DNA of 64,000 nt, from positions 124,001-188,000 of the forward strand of contig NZ_FOLG01000007.1 of assembly GCF_900112335.1 (NCBI RefSeq), in the 5' to 3' direction. The first letter of the stretch is position 1, and every line of letters begins with the position of its first letter. Position numbers and translations under genes: made by a program. The notes under the pieces were generated by a model, which did no database searches, was not told the DNA's origin, and saw nothing but the letters and a program-made list of their open reading frames with translations. Positions 24,857 through 34,034 of this stretch are shown here, one piece after another. The stretch comes from Tropicimonas isoalkanivorans. GTDB lineage: Bacteria > Pseudomonadota > Alphaproteobacteria > Rhodobacterales > Rhodobacteraceae.

Positions 24857-26167
24857 ATGACCATTTCATCGTCTCTCAACGCCGGCGTTTCAGGGCTGGC
24901 CGCCAACGCCAGCCGGTTGTCGACGATATCCGACAATATCGCGAACTCGTCCACCTACGGGTACAAGCGGGCGGAGGCGGACTTCCACTCCATGGTGATC
25001 GCTTCGGGCGGCGGCAGCTATTCCGCCGGCGGCGTCCAGGTGACGACGACGCGGATCATTGACGAGCCGGGATCGCTGGCCACCACATCGAACGCCACCG
25101 ACCTCGCAGTCCGCGGACGCGGATTTCTGCCCGTGACGTCGGAGTCCTCGGTCGTCGCCGGCAACGGTGAAAACCCCATGTTTCTTACGACGACCGGCTC
25201 CTTCAGGACCGATGAAGATGGAATCCTGAAAACCAAGTCCGGTCTCGTGCTTCTCGGCTGGCCGGCAGATCCGGACGGCACGGTTCCGAATTATCCCCGG
25301 GACACAGCAGACGGCCTGGAGCCGGTTCAGATCAACGTGAACCAGTTCGCGGGCGAACCGACGACCGCCATGTCGCTCGGCGTCAACCTTCCGGCGACGG
25401 AAACGGACTCTGGCGGCACCGGAGACCCGCTGACATTGCCAATCGAATATTTCGACAATCTCGGCACGTCCCAATCGATCACGATCACGTTCACGCCCCA
25501 GTTGCCGGCGACGGCCGCTGACCCAAGCACCAACACCTGGACCATGCAGCTCACCGACTCCGCCAATCCCGGCACACCGATCGGTGAATACACCCTGGTC
25601 TTTGACGACACCCGGGCGAGCGGAGGCACGCTCGCGAACGTGACCACGGTTTCCGGCGGTGCGTATGACGATGCTGCCGGAACATTTACCGTGAATGTGG
25701 CGGGCGGCCCAATGACAATTGACATCGGCGCCATCGGTTCAGGGTCCGGGCTTACTCAGCTGTCCAACAGCTTCGCCCCGACCGCAATCCACAAGGATGG
25801 CTCGCCCGTCGGCAACATGACCTCGGTAGAGGTGGATGCGAACGGCTATGTCGTCGCCAACTTCGACATCGGCATCTCCCGCGTCGTCTACCAGATCCCG
25901 CTGGTGGACATGCCCAATCCCAACGGCTTGGAATCGCTCGATGCGCAAGCCTACAAAACCTCCATCGATAGCGGCAGCTTCTTTCTCTGGGATGCCGGGG
26001 ACGGTCCGACGGGCGACATCGTGGGCTACGCCCTCGAGGAATCGGCAACGGACGTGGCCGGCGAGTTGACCGACCTCATCCAGACCCAACGGGCCTATTC
26101 GTCCAACGCAAAGGTCATCCAGACCGTCGACGAAATGCTGCAGGAAACCACCAACATCAAACGATGA
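24857..26167 (+). CDS. flgE: Flagellar hook protein FlgE
   Basis: The 436-residue protein starts with the rod/hook N-terminal motif SSLNAGVSGLAANASRLSTI followed by SDNIANSSTYGYKRA, and ends with the matching C-terminal helix (LTDLIQTQRAYSSNAKVIQT). The central part is the variable hook domain with FlgE signatures (LPIEYFDNLGTSQSITITF). It forms the flexible hook outside the cell after export by the flagellar type III system. It is the first gene of a flgE-flgK-flgL-flgI run, with a candidate CtrA box upstream. Confidence 0.96.
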   Translation: MTISSSLNAGVSGLAANASRLSTISDNIANSSTYGYKRAEADFHSMVIASGGGSYSAGGVQVTTTRIIDEPGSLATTSNATDLAVRGRGFLPVTSESSVVAGNGENPMFLTTTGSFRTDEDGILKTKSGLVLLGWPADPDGTVPNYPRDTADGLEPVQINVNQFAGEPTTAMSLGVNLPATETDSGGTGDPLTLPIEYFDNLGTSQSITITFTPQLPATAADPSTNTWTMQLTDSANPGTPIGEYTLVFDDTRASGGTLANVTTVSGGAYDDAAGTFTVNVAGGPMTIDIGAIGSGSGLTQLSNSFAPTAIHKDGSPVGNMTSVEVDANGYVVANFDIGISRVVYQIPLVDMPNPNGLESLDAQAYKTSIDSGSFFLWDAGDGPTGDIVGYALEESATDVAGELTDLIQTQRAYSSNAKVIQTVDEMLQETTNIKR

Positions 26168-26194
26168 GGTGATAGCCGCTTGAGGTAATTCCGA

Positions 26195-27652
26195 ATGAGC
26201 CTTTCCAGTGCACTTTCGAATGCCCTGTCCGGTCTGACCGCCGCCAGCCGTGCCGCAGAGATAGCCTCCGCGAACGTGTCGAATGCCACGACGCCCGGAT
26301 ATGCGCGGCGGGAGATCTCTCTCTCGTCCAATGGCGTGAATGCCACGGGGGCAGGGGTGCAGGTGGATGGGGTCACGCGTGTCACCGACGACAGGGCGTC
26401 CGCCGATTGCCGGCTTGCCAAGGCAAATCTTGCGAACGCCAGCACGGCATCGTCCGGGTGGCTGCGGATAGAGGCCGCGATAGGCCTGCCCACCGAGGAG
26501 GGATCACTTGAATCACGAATCACCGCTTTCGGGTCGGCATTGATAGATGCCGCCAGCCGACCAGACGAGGATGCCCGCCTCATCGCCGCGGCGGACGCAG
26601 CGTCGACCCTGGCGAGCCACGTTCGGTCGATCTCGGACAATATTCAAGGAATGAGGATGGACGCAGATTCCGACATCGGAAGAATGGTGGAACAACTCAA
26701 CTCGAACCTGGAACACGTCCAGACTCTGAATTCGCAGATCTTCCGAATGAGCAATGCAGGCAGCGACATTTCAGGCCTTCTCGATCAGAGGCAGAACGTC
26801 GTCAATTCTATTTCCGAGATCGTTCCGGTGAACCAGGTGTCGCGCGACGGGGGGCAGATCGCGCTTTACACCACCGGCGGAGCGATCCTCCTCGACGGTC
26901 CGGCAGCCCAGTTCGAATTCACGACAACGGGAACGATTACCCCGGACATGACATTGGACGCGGGGTCCTTGTCCGGCCTCAGCATCAATGGAAACCCGTT
27001 AAACGTGGGCGCTGCATATGACCCTGTCGGGGGCGGCAAACTCGCAGCGGCATTCGAAATCCGGGACCAGATCGCACCCGGCGCCCAAGCCGAACTGGAT
27101 GCCTTCGCGCGAGACCTGATCGAACGTTTCCAGGACCCGGCCCTCGGCACCTCCACGGCCGACGGATCAAGGGGCCTGTTCACGGACGACACCGGCGCGT
27201 TCACTGCCGTCGACGAAATAGGTGTGTCGGCGCGGATCCAACTTCATCCCTCGGTGGACACGGCCCTCGGCGGCGAGATCTGGCGCATGAGAGATGGCGC
27301 GGGCGCGACAGCGCAAGGAGACGTTGGCAATTCCACCCTGCTCACGTCACTCTCGAACCGCCTGATGGAACGACGAGTGGCGCCTTCCGGGGATTCGGCC
27401 GGTGTCGAGAGGAGCGTTGTGGAATTCGCATCCAACATCTTGTCAGCGATCTCCACGAAACAGAACGCCGCCGAAGCCAAACAAACGTTCGAGGCGGCCC
27501 GCGTGGAAACGCTGGAGACCGAATTGGCGCGATCCGGCGTGGATACCGACGACGAGATGCAAAAGCTTCTTCTGATCGAACAGGCTTACGCGGCGAATGC
27601 GCGCGTCATGCAAACGGTCGACCGGTTGATGCAAAACCTGTTGGAGATCTGA
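26195..27652 (+). CDS. flgK: Flagellar hook-associated protein 1 (FlgK)
   Basis: The 485-residue protein has the FlgK N-terminus (SSALSNALSGLTAASRAAEI then ANVSNATTPGYARREISL) and a C-terminus with QKLLLIEQAYAANARVMQT. It forms the junction between the hook and the filament. A GAGGT site is placed well before the ATG, 27 bp after the flgE stop. Length is in the short range for the family, as in other roseobacters. Confidence 0.95.
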   Translation: MSLSSALSNALSGLTAASRAAEIASANVSNATTPGYARREISLSSNGVNATGAGVQVDGVTRVTDDRASADCRLAKANLANASTASSGWLRIEAAIGLPTEEGSLESRITAFGSALIDAASRPDEDARLIAAADAASTLASHVRSISDNIQGMRMDADSDIGRMVEQLNSNLEHVQTLNSQIFRMSNAGSDISGLLDQRQNVVNSISEIVPVNQVSRDGGQIALYTTGGAILLDGPAAQFEFTTTGTITPDMTLDAGSLSGLSINGNPLNVGAAYDPVGGGKLAAAFEIRDQIAPGAQAELDAFARDLIERFQDPALGTSTADGSRGLFTDDTGAFTAVDEIGVSARIQLHPSVDTALGGEIWRMRDGAGATAQGDVGNSTLLTSLSNRLMERRVAPSGDSAGVERSVVEFASNILSAISTKQNAAEAKQTFEAARVETLETELARSGVDTDDEMQKLLLIEQAYAANARVMQTVDRLMQNLLEI

Positions 27653-27655
27653 GCC

Positions 27656-28660
27656 ATGGCGATCAACACCGTTGGCGATCTTGCGATGAGCTACATCTTC
27701 CGCAGCAGGAACGCACAAACGAAAGCCGACCTGGCACGCTTGTCTCAGGAGGTCGCGACAGGACAGGTCGCTTCGGTATCCGATGCCGTCAAGGGCGACT
27801 TTGGCACCCTGTCCGCCATCGAAAACAACCTCGGGCAGCTAGAAGCCTATCGCGGCTCCATCAATGAAGCGGCCGGATTTACAGGAGCGGTACAGGGCAC
27901 TCTGGAATCCATCCGGCAGACGGCGGAAGGGATCTCTCACGATCTTCTGGCGTCGAGCAGCATGGGGCAATCGGCATTGTCTTCCTCACTCGCGGGATCG
28001 GCCACGGATGCGTTCGAGACAGCCGTCAGTCGGCTGAATACGAGCTTCGGCGGTCGAAGCCTCTTCGCCGGGATTGCGACGAAAAGCGCGGCAGTTGCCC
28101 CGGCGGAGACGATCCTTGCGGCGCTGGAGACAGCTGTTTCATCCGAAACCACAGCGGCTGGCGTCAAATCCGTCGTGGACGAATGGTTCGCTGCAGGCGG
28201 CGGTTTCGACAGCGTGGCCTACCTTGGCTCCACCACGCCTCTCGCGCCAATGGCCGCCGGGCAAGGAAAGCAAGTCAGCATCGCGGTCACCGCTGCAGAC
28301 GCCCCCTTGCGCGACACGTTGCGCGGCCTCGCGTTGGCGGCCCTGATCAACCGTGCACCCCTTCAATCGTCGTCGTCGCAGCAAGCGAAGATGGCCGTTA
28401 TGGCAAGTGAGACGCTCATGCAGGCCAATACCGAGATGCTCGATGAACAGGCCAAGGTTGGTATAGCGCAGGAGTCATTTGAAACCGCTCTTGCAAGCAA
28501 CGCCAGCGAGACAGCGGCGATGAAACTCGCGATGTCCAATATCTTGTCAGCGGATCCGTACGACCGGGCGACGCAACTGAAACAGGCCGAAACTCAGCTC
28601 GAAATGCTCTACACCCTGACCGCACGAACGGCGGCGATGAAACTCTCGGATTACCTCTGA
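27656..28660 (+). CDS. flgL: Flagellar hook-associated protein 3 (FlgL), flagellin-like
   Basis: The 334-residue protein has a flagellin-type N-terminal coiled coil (RNAQTKADLARLSQEVATGQ) and a C-terminal helix (AETQLEMLYTLTARTAAMKL), as expected for FlgL. It starts 4 bp after flgK and its stop overlaps the flgI start, so it is co-transcribed. It forms the second hook-filament junction zone. Similarity to flagellin is normal for this protein; a true flagellin is less likely because of the flgK neighbour. Confidence 0.92.
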   Translation: MAINTVGDLAMSYIFRSRNAQTKADLARLSQEVATGQVASVSDAVKGDFGTLSAIENNLGQLEAYRGSINEAAGFTGAVQGTLESIRQTAEGISHDLLASSSMGQSALSSSLAGSATDAFETAVSRLNTSFGGRSLFAGIATKSAAVAPAETILAALETAVSSETTAAGVKSVVDEWFAAGGGFDSVAYLGSTTPLAPMAAGQGKQVSIAVTAADAPLRDTLRGLALAALINRAPLQSSSSQQAKMAVMASETLMQANTEMLDEQAKVGIAQESFETALASNASETAAMKLAMSNILSADPYDRATQLKQAETQLEMLYTLTARTAAMKLSDYL

Positions 28661-29763
28661 TGATACGCATGGTTCTGACGCTGCTCATGTTTCTGGCTGT
28701 GGCATGGCCGGCTGCCGCGGGACAGGTTCGCATCAAGGATCTCGTCGAATTCGACGGTGTGCGTGGAAATGACCTGGTCGGCTACGGATTGGTGGTTGGT
28801 CTGCACGGCACGGGGGATGGGCTGAGAAATGCGCCGTTCACCGAAGAGATCATGGCAAACATGCTCGAACGCCTCGGCGTAAACGTTTCCGGCGAACAAT
28901 TTAGACCCAAGAACGTGGCGGCGGTATTCGTGACCGCCGCCCTACCGCCCTTCGCCCGATCCGGCAGCCGGATCGACGTGTCGGTGTCCGCCATTGGCGA
29001 CGCGAAGAGCCTGATGGGCGGAACGCTTATCATGACCCCGCTGACGGCGGCGGATGGTCAAATATACGCAGTCGGTCAAGGGACCGTGATCGCGGGCGGC
29101 ACCCAGGCGGAGGGGGATGCCGCAAGAGTCGTGACGGGAGTGCCCACGGCGGGCGTCATTCCGTCAGGCGCGAGGGTGGAGAGGGAAATCGACTTCGAGT
29201 TCTCCCAGCTCTCGACCGTACGCCTCGCCTTGCGGGACCCGGATTTCACGACAGCCGGGCGAATCGAGACGGCGATCAACGCTTCGTTCGGGCGGCCCGT
29301 GTCGCGAATGCTCGACGCAGGAACCGTGGAACTCGATATCGCGGCAACGGGTACGGGATCTCCCGCACGCACAATCGGCCATGTGGAAAACCTGACCGTC
29401 GAACCACAGCGCCGGGCACGGGTGGTGGTAGACCAAAGGTCCGGCACTATCGTCATGGGCGACGACGTGCGCATATCGAGGGTGGCGGTGTCACAAGGCA
29501 ACCTGACGCTTCGAATCGAGGAAGCCCCCATTGCCGTTCAACCCAACCCGTTCGCGCCGGGTGAGACGGTTGTTTTGCCCCGAACGTCTGCGCAGATCGT
29601 CGACGAGCCCGGCATCGGCCTTGCCGAGGTGTCCGGCGGCACATCCCTTGCAGAAGTGGTTGCAGGTTTGAATGCGCTCGGAGTGGCTCCTCGAGACCTC
29701 ATCGACATCCTTACCAGCATCAAAGCTGCCGGAGCTTTGCATGCCGAATTCATCGTGCATTGA
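28660..29763 (+). CDS. flgI: Flagellar P-ring protein FlgI
   Basis: The 367-residue protein has a signal peptide (cleavage near WPAAAG) and the FlgI body: VRIKDLVEFDGVRGNDLVGY, GLVVGLHGTGDG, then TSIKAAGALHAEFIVH at the end. It makes the periplasmic P ring around the rod, after Sec export. Its ATG overlaps the flgL stop. It is the last gene of the rightward run; the next gene is convergent. Confidence 0.97.
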   Translation: MIRMVLTLLMFLAVAWPAAAGQVRIKDLVEFDGVRGNDLVGYGLVVGLHGTGDGLRNAPFTEEIMANMLERLGVNVSGEQFRPKNVAAVFVTAALPPFARSGSRIDVSVSAIGDAKSLMGGTLIMTPLTAADGQIYAVGQGTVIAGGTQAEGDAARVVTGVPTAGVIPSGARVEREIDFEFSQLSTVRLALRDPDFTTAGRIETAINASFGRPVSRMLDAGTVELDIAATGTGSPARTIGHVENLTVEPQRRARVVVDQRSGTIVMGDDVRISRVAVSQGNLTLRIEEAPIAVQPNPFAPGETVVLPRTSAQIVDEPGIGLAEVSGGTSLAEVVAGLNALGVAPRDLIDILTSIKAAGALHAEFIVH

Positions 29764-29831
29764 TGGAAGGGACGTCGAACTGTCCTTGTGCTCTGGACCA
29801 CGCTCGCAATGAAACGCAGTCCGTCATCGGA

Positions 29832-31730
29832 TCAAAGCGGATCCTGACCCTTCCAGCGCCACGGGCTCGTGAAATCCCCCAGGAGCGATGAAACCGCATC
29901 CTCGTTCAGCTCGCCGCGACGGTCCAACACGGCGACGAGACCGAGCTTCTTGTCCTCCACGACGTCTACCACTGCGGCCGGAACTCCAGCGGCAGAAAGC
30001 GCCGCATCATAGATGCGCGTGATCGCGAGCTTTCGCAGGGCAGGCTTGAAGATCTTGCCGACGGCCGTTTTTGGCAATTCCGGCAATATCTCCATATATT
30101 TCGGTATTGCTGCCCGCTCCGAAATGCGAGGTCTGACGAACGCGAGAAGGTCTTCCACCGTCACCTGCCCGCCTTCGACGAGTTCGATGTAGGCACAGGG
30201 CAATTCCCCGGCGAACGCGTCCGGTTGACCGATGGCGCCCGCAAACGCCACCGCCGGATGGCTCAGGAGGGCTTCTTCGATGACGGCAGGGTCGATGTTA
30301 TGGCCGCCCCGGTTGATGAGGTCTTTCTTGCGTCCGGTGATCCAAAGATATCCGTCTTCGTCGATACGCCCGAGATCCCCGGTTCGCAGATAGACATCCT
30401 GATGGAACAGTCTGTGATTCCTGTCGGCTTCCGTATAGGTCGACCCGACAAACACGCCGGGGTTCTGGACGCATATTTCGCCGACCTCATCAGTCCCGCA
30501 TTCAACCGGACCATCATCGGTATGCCGGAGAATCCTGATTTCCGTGTAAGGGAACGGTATTCCGACGGACCCGACCTTCTTGTTGCCCTCTACAGGATTG
30601 ATCGCCACCAGACAGGTCGCCTCGGTCAGGCCGTAGCCCTCTATGATTTCGACGCCGGAGGCCTGCTCGAAGCGCCGGTACAGTTGGACCGGCAAGGGAG
30701 CCGAACCCGAGAAAGCTTTCTCCAATGTGGATATGTCGGCATCGACAGGTCGCTGCATGAGCGCCGCGAAGGCCGTGGGAACGCCAATCATAAAGGTGAT
30801 TTTCCAGCGTTCAATCAGCTTCCAGAAATTGTCGAAAACCCCCTCCCCCCTGAAACCTTGCGGTGTCGGAAGGATGACATGGCTGCCGGAGGCTATCATC
30901 GACATCAGGATTGGATAGACCGCGAAGACATGGAAAAGCGGCAGCGGGCAAAGGACGCTGTCTCGCTCGTCAAAGAGTAGCCGATTACCGATCCACCCAT
31001 TATAAATCATGCCGGAGTAGAGATGCTGCGCCACCTTCGGCATCCCGGTGGTGCCACCGGTATGAAAATAGGCGGCAACACGATCATGATCGCTGTCAGC
31101 GAACGACAACTCGCCTGAAGGTTGCGCGCCCATGGCCTTGTTGAAGTCGGCGACATCGGCCGTTCGCGGGGCCGGTGTTTTCGGGCGCAAGAATGGAGCA
31201 ATCCAGCGCTGCGGGCCGGACAGGTATCGCAGCATGTCCACTTCCAGCACGTGGCGCACGTCCGGTGCGTCCGCCACCGCCGCCGCCGCTTTTTGTGCCA
31301 CGTCGCTCTTGGGAAAGGCGCGCAATGTCACCAGGACCTTCGCTTTGCTCTCGCGCAGGATCGCGCTGATCTGACCGGGCTCGAGCAGCGGATTTATGGG
31401 CGCGACAATGCCAGCGATCATGCCTCCCAGGAGGGCAAAGACCGTTTCACTGCAGTTCGGAAGCAGAAATGCGACGACATCGTTCTCTCCAACCCCAAGA
31501 GACCGGAACAGGTTCGCGGCCTGCCGGGAACGCGTGAGAACCTCGGACCACGTGAATGTTTCCGCGGGAGCATTCGGGCGGGCGAAGAACTGGAATGTCA
31601 CCGCCGGACGCGCGCCGTGGCGCGCGCCGGCCTCGCTGAGAAACTCGTATATGGTAGTCGGAAGGTCGCGGTCCTTCCACGGCATCTCTCTTTCGATCGC
31701 GTCGCGGTCGGCGATGCTTGCAAAGGTCAC
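29832..31730 (-). CDS. Acyl-CoA synthetase (AMP-binding, ANL superfamily)
   Basis: The 632-residue enzyme carries the AMP-binding core HTGGTTGMPKV, the A5 motif GYGLTEAT, the A7/A8 region TGDLGRIDEDGYLWITGRKK and the catalytic-lysine region KTAVGKIFKP. It should activate a fatty or aromatic acid to its CoA thioester; the substrate cannot be told. The start is GTG at 31730 with GGAGGAG 5 nt upstream. It lies 30 bp after the ABC exporter gene on the same strand, so the two form a small operon placed inside the flagellar cluster. Confidence 0.92.
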   Translation of the reverse strand: MTFASIADRDAIEREMPWKDRDLPTTIYEFLSEAGARHGARPAVTFQFFARPNAPAETFTWSEVLTRSRQAANLFRSLGVGENDVVAFLLPNCSETVFALLGGMIAGIVAPINPLLEPGQISAILRESKAKVLVTLRAFPKSDVAQKAAAAVADAPDVRHVLEVDMLRYLSGPQRWIAPFLRPKTPAPRTADVADFNKAMGAQPSGELSFADSDHDRVAAYFHTGGTTGMPKVAQHLYSGMIYNGWIGNRLLFDERDSVLCPLPLFHVFAVYPILMSMIASGSHVILPTPQGFRGEGVFDNFWKLIERWKITFMIGVPTAFAALMQRPVDADISTLEKAFSGSAPLPVQLYRRFEQASGVEIIEGYGLTEATCLVAINPVEGNKKVGSVGIPFPYTEIRILRHTDDGPVECGTDEVGEICVQNPGVFVGSTYTEADRNHRLFHQDVYLRTGDLGRIDEDGYLWITGRKKDLINRGGHNIDPAVIEEALLSHPAVAFAGAIGQPDAFAGELPCAYIELVEGGQVTVEDLLAFVRPRISERAAIPKYMEILPELPKTAVGKIFKPALRKLAITRIYDAALSAAGVPAAVVDVVEDKKLGLVAVLDRRGELNEDAVSSLLGDFTSPWRWKGQDPL

Positions 31731-31760
31731 GCCCGCTCCTCCAGTTGTCGCGACGACAGG

Positions 31761-33554
31761 CTACTCCGCTGCGAGGCCCTCGGTAAACTGCAGCCGGGCT
31801 AGCCGCGCGTAGAGTCCATCCTGGGCCACGAGGGCTTCGTGCGTCCCTTCGGCCAGTATGCGGCCATGGTCGAAGACCAGGATTCGGTCAGCCTGCTTCA
31901 CCGTGGACAGGCGGTGCGCAATGATGAGGGTGGTTCGCCCCTTGCTGAGAGCAGCCACGGCCGTCTGGACGGCGCGCTCGCTTTCCGAGTCGAGGGCGGA
32001 GGTCGCCTCGTCGAGGAGAAGGACCGGCGCGTCGCGCAATATGGCCCGCGCAAGGGCGACCCGCTGCCGTTGCCCTCCCGACAGCATGACCCCGCGCTCG
32101 CCAAGATAGGTGTCGTAGCCGTCCGGCAGAGCGTCGATGAAGTCATGAGCCGCGGCCGCCTGCGCGGCGGCGATGACCTCGGCGTCGGTCGCATCGGGGC
32201 GCCCGAACCGAATGTTCTCCCGAGCCGTATCGGCAAAGATGACCGGGTCTTGCGGCACCAGCGCGAAGGCGCGGCGAAAGGCGGCGCGTTCCATTTCTGC
32301 AAGTGGCACGCCGTCTAGCCGGACTTCACCGGACGTCGGATCGTAAAAGCGGAGCAACAGTTGTAGTACCGTCGATTTTCCCGCCCCCGACGGCCCCACG
32401 AGCGCAACCTGCTCGCCTGGCGCGATTCGGAAGCTTACCCCATGCAGCGCCGCTTCGGCGGGCCGCGACGGGTAATGGAAGGTCACATTGTCAAAAACAA
32501 TTTCACCGGTGACGGTTTCGGGAACGGGCCGCGGATGGTCCGGATCGAGAACACCATCCTCCGCGTCCAGAAGTTCCACCAGCCGCTCGGTTGCGCCCGC
32601 AGCACGTTGCAACTCGCCCCAGATCTCGGAAAGCGCCGCGACGGAACCCGCCATGATGCCCGCATATATGAGGAACTGAACCAACTCACCGGCGGTCATC
32701 ACGTCGGCGCGCACATCGCGGGCCCCGATCCACAGCACGCCCAGAATACCGGAGAACACGACGAAAATGATGATGATCGTCAGCATGGCGCGGACACTTA
32801 TCCGCGTCTTGGCCGACAGGTAGCTCGCCTCCGTGACCTCGGCGAACCGACCACGGGTGACCTTTTCGTGGGAATAGGCCTGAACGGTCTGCGCGGCCTG
32901 CAGAGCCTCCGACGCGCTGCCGGAACTGCGCGCGATCCAATCCTGGTTCTGTCGGCTGAGCACTCTGAGCCTGCGTCCAAGGGCCAGAATCGGCACAATG
33001 ACCAGAGGGACGATGGCCAGAACCATCAACGTCAGCTTCCCGGACGTGAAGAACATCATCGTCAGCCCGCCAACAAACAACAGCGTGTTCCGCAGGAACC
33101 AACTGACCGACGAGCCGATCACCGACAAAATGAGCGTGGTGTCGGTGGTGATCCGGCTTATCACTTCGCCGGTCATGATGTTCTCGTAATAGGCTGGGCT
33201 CATGCCGATCATCCGGTCGAACACCGCCTTGCGGATGTCGGCAACCACGCGTTCACCCAGCCGCGTGACGACGTAGTACCTCAGGCCGGTCCCTAAGGCG
33301 AATACTGCGGCTATGCCGATCGCGGCCAGAAAGTACTGGTCCAGAAGGTGCACCGCACCGCTTCCGAATCCGTCGACCACGCGGCGCGCAGCCAGCGGCA
33401 GCAGCAGGGAAACCGTCGCGGTGACGGTGAGCGCGATGCCCGCCAGCACCACATACGTGCGGTAAGGTGCGAGAAAGGGAAACAGGGCCCGTAATGTGCC
33501 GACGCGTTTCGAAGCAGCGCGCTCCTGTTGAGCATCCTGTCCTGTATTGGCCAT
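31761..33554 (-). CDS. ABC exporter, fused permease and ATPase (MsbA/BmrA-like)
   Basis: The 597-residue half-transporter has six membrane helices (about residues 30-310) and an ATPase domain with Walker A GPSGAGKSTV, signature LSGGQRQRVALARAIL, Walker B VLLLDEATSALD and the H-loop IIAHRLST. It would work as a dimer to export a lipid or amphiphile. An AGGAG site precedes the ATG. It is the first gene of the pair with the acyl-CoA synthetase, which suggests a lipid-related substrate; drug efflux is an alternative. Confidence 0.93.
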   Translation of the reverse strand: MANTGQDAQQERAASKRVGTLRALFPFLAPYRTYVVLAGIALTVTATVSLLLPLAARRVVDGFGSGAVHLLDQYFLAAIGIAAVFALGTGLRYYVVTRLGERVVADIRKAVFDRMIGMSPAYYENIMTGEVISRITTDTTLILSVIGSSVSWFLRNTLLFVGGLTMMFFTSGKLTLMVLAIVPLVIVPILALGRRLRVLSRQNQDWIARSSGSASEALQAAQTVQAYSHEKVTRGRFAEVTEASYLSAKTRISVRAMLTIIIIFVVFSGILGVLWIGARDVRADVMTAGELVQFLIYAGIMAGSVAALSEIWGELQRAAGATERLVELLDAEDGVLDPDHPRPVPETVTGEIVFDNVTFHYPSRPAEAALHGVSFRIAPGEQVALVGPSGAGKSTVLQLLLRFYDPTSGEVRLDGVPLAEMERAAFRRAFALVPQDPVIFADTARENIRFGRPDATDAEVIAAAQAAAAHDFIDALPDGYDTYLGERGVMLSGGQRQRVALARAILRDAPVLLLDEATSALDSESERAVQTAVAALSKGRTTLIIAHRLSTVKQADRILVFDHGRILAEGTHEALVAQDGLYARLARLQFTEGLAAE

Positions 33555-33642
33555 GTCCGCCTCTCCTGCTGGTCACCGTGGAATAGCGGTCCTTTTCCCC
33601 AGCGGCAACACGAAGCCGGAGATCGGCGATTGGGGGGCGCCG

Positions 33643-34029
33643 TTATTCAGCGAGGCGCCGGCGTCGGCGTTCCTTGTCTATTTCTTGCAACTTCTTAGCC
33701 GCTTCCCGCTTGCTGAACGCTTTCCGGGCCTTTGCCTGTTCACCGGCCAGCGCCGCGCGCGCTCGTGCCAACTCCATGTTCAGGCGCTCCCTTTCCCGCT
33801 CCGCCCAGATCATCCAGCCTGACGCGGCGGAAATCATGGCGGTATCCGACTGGTCGGCTGCAACGAGGCCATCCAGCGACCGGCGACGCGCCTGCGCCAG
33901 ATCCTGCAGCTTGGCGGAGGCGGCGCGTTCCAGTGCGGCCTGTCGGCGCAACCCCTGGCTCGCCGCAGCCCAGGCAACCTCGGTAACGGCCTTCAACCTC
34001 TCGAAGTCTTGCTTTCGGTTCTCCGTCAT
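33643..34029 (-). CDS. Small coiled-coil protein next to flhB, FliJ-like candidate
   Basis: The 128-residue protein is mostly charged helix (for example RERERLNMELARARAAL and EQAKARKAFSKREAAKKL), without signal peptide or membrane segment. Its ATG lies 5 bp past the flhB stop, so it is the last gene of the flhA operon. Size, coiled-coil nature and place suggest a FliJ-like export chaperone, but no diagnostic motif is visible. The longer open frame upstream, which overlaps flhB, is rejected. Confidence 0.7.
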   Translation of the reverse strand: MTENRKQDFERLKAVTEVAWAAASQGLRRQAALERAASAKLQDLAQARRRSLDGLVAADQSDTAMISAASGWMIWAERERERLNMELARARAALAGEQAKARKAFSKREAAKKLQEIDKERRRRRLAE

Positions 34030-34034
34030 CTCGC

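Noticed and set aside
31761-33554. ABC exporter as the type I secretion ATPase for the serralysin
   Set aside because: It looks like an MsbA/BmrA half-transporter, lacks a peptidase-like N-terminal region, has no membrane fusion protein gene beside it and is 24 kb away.
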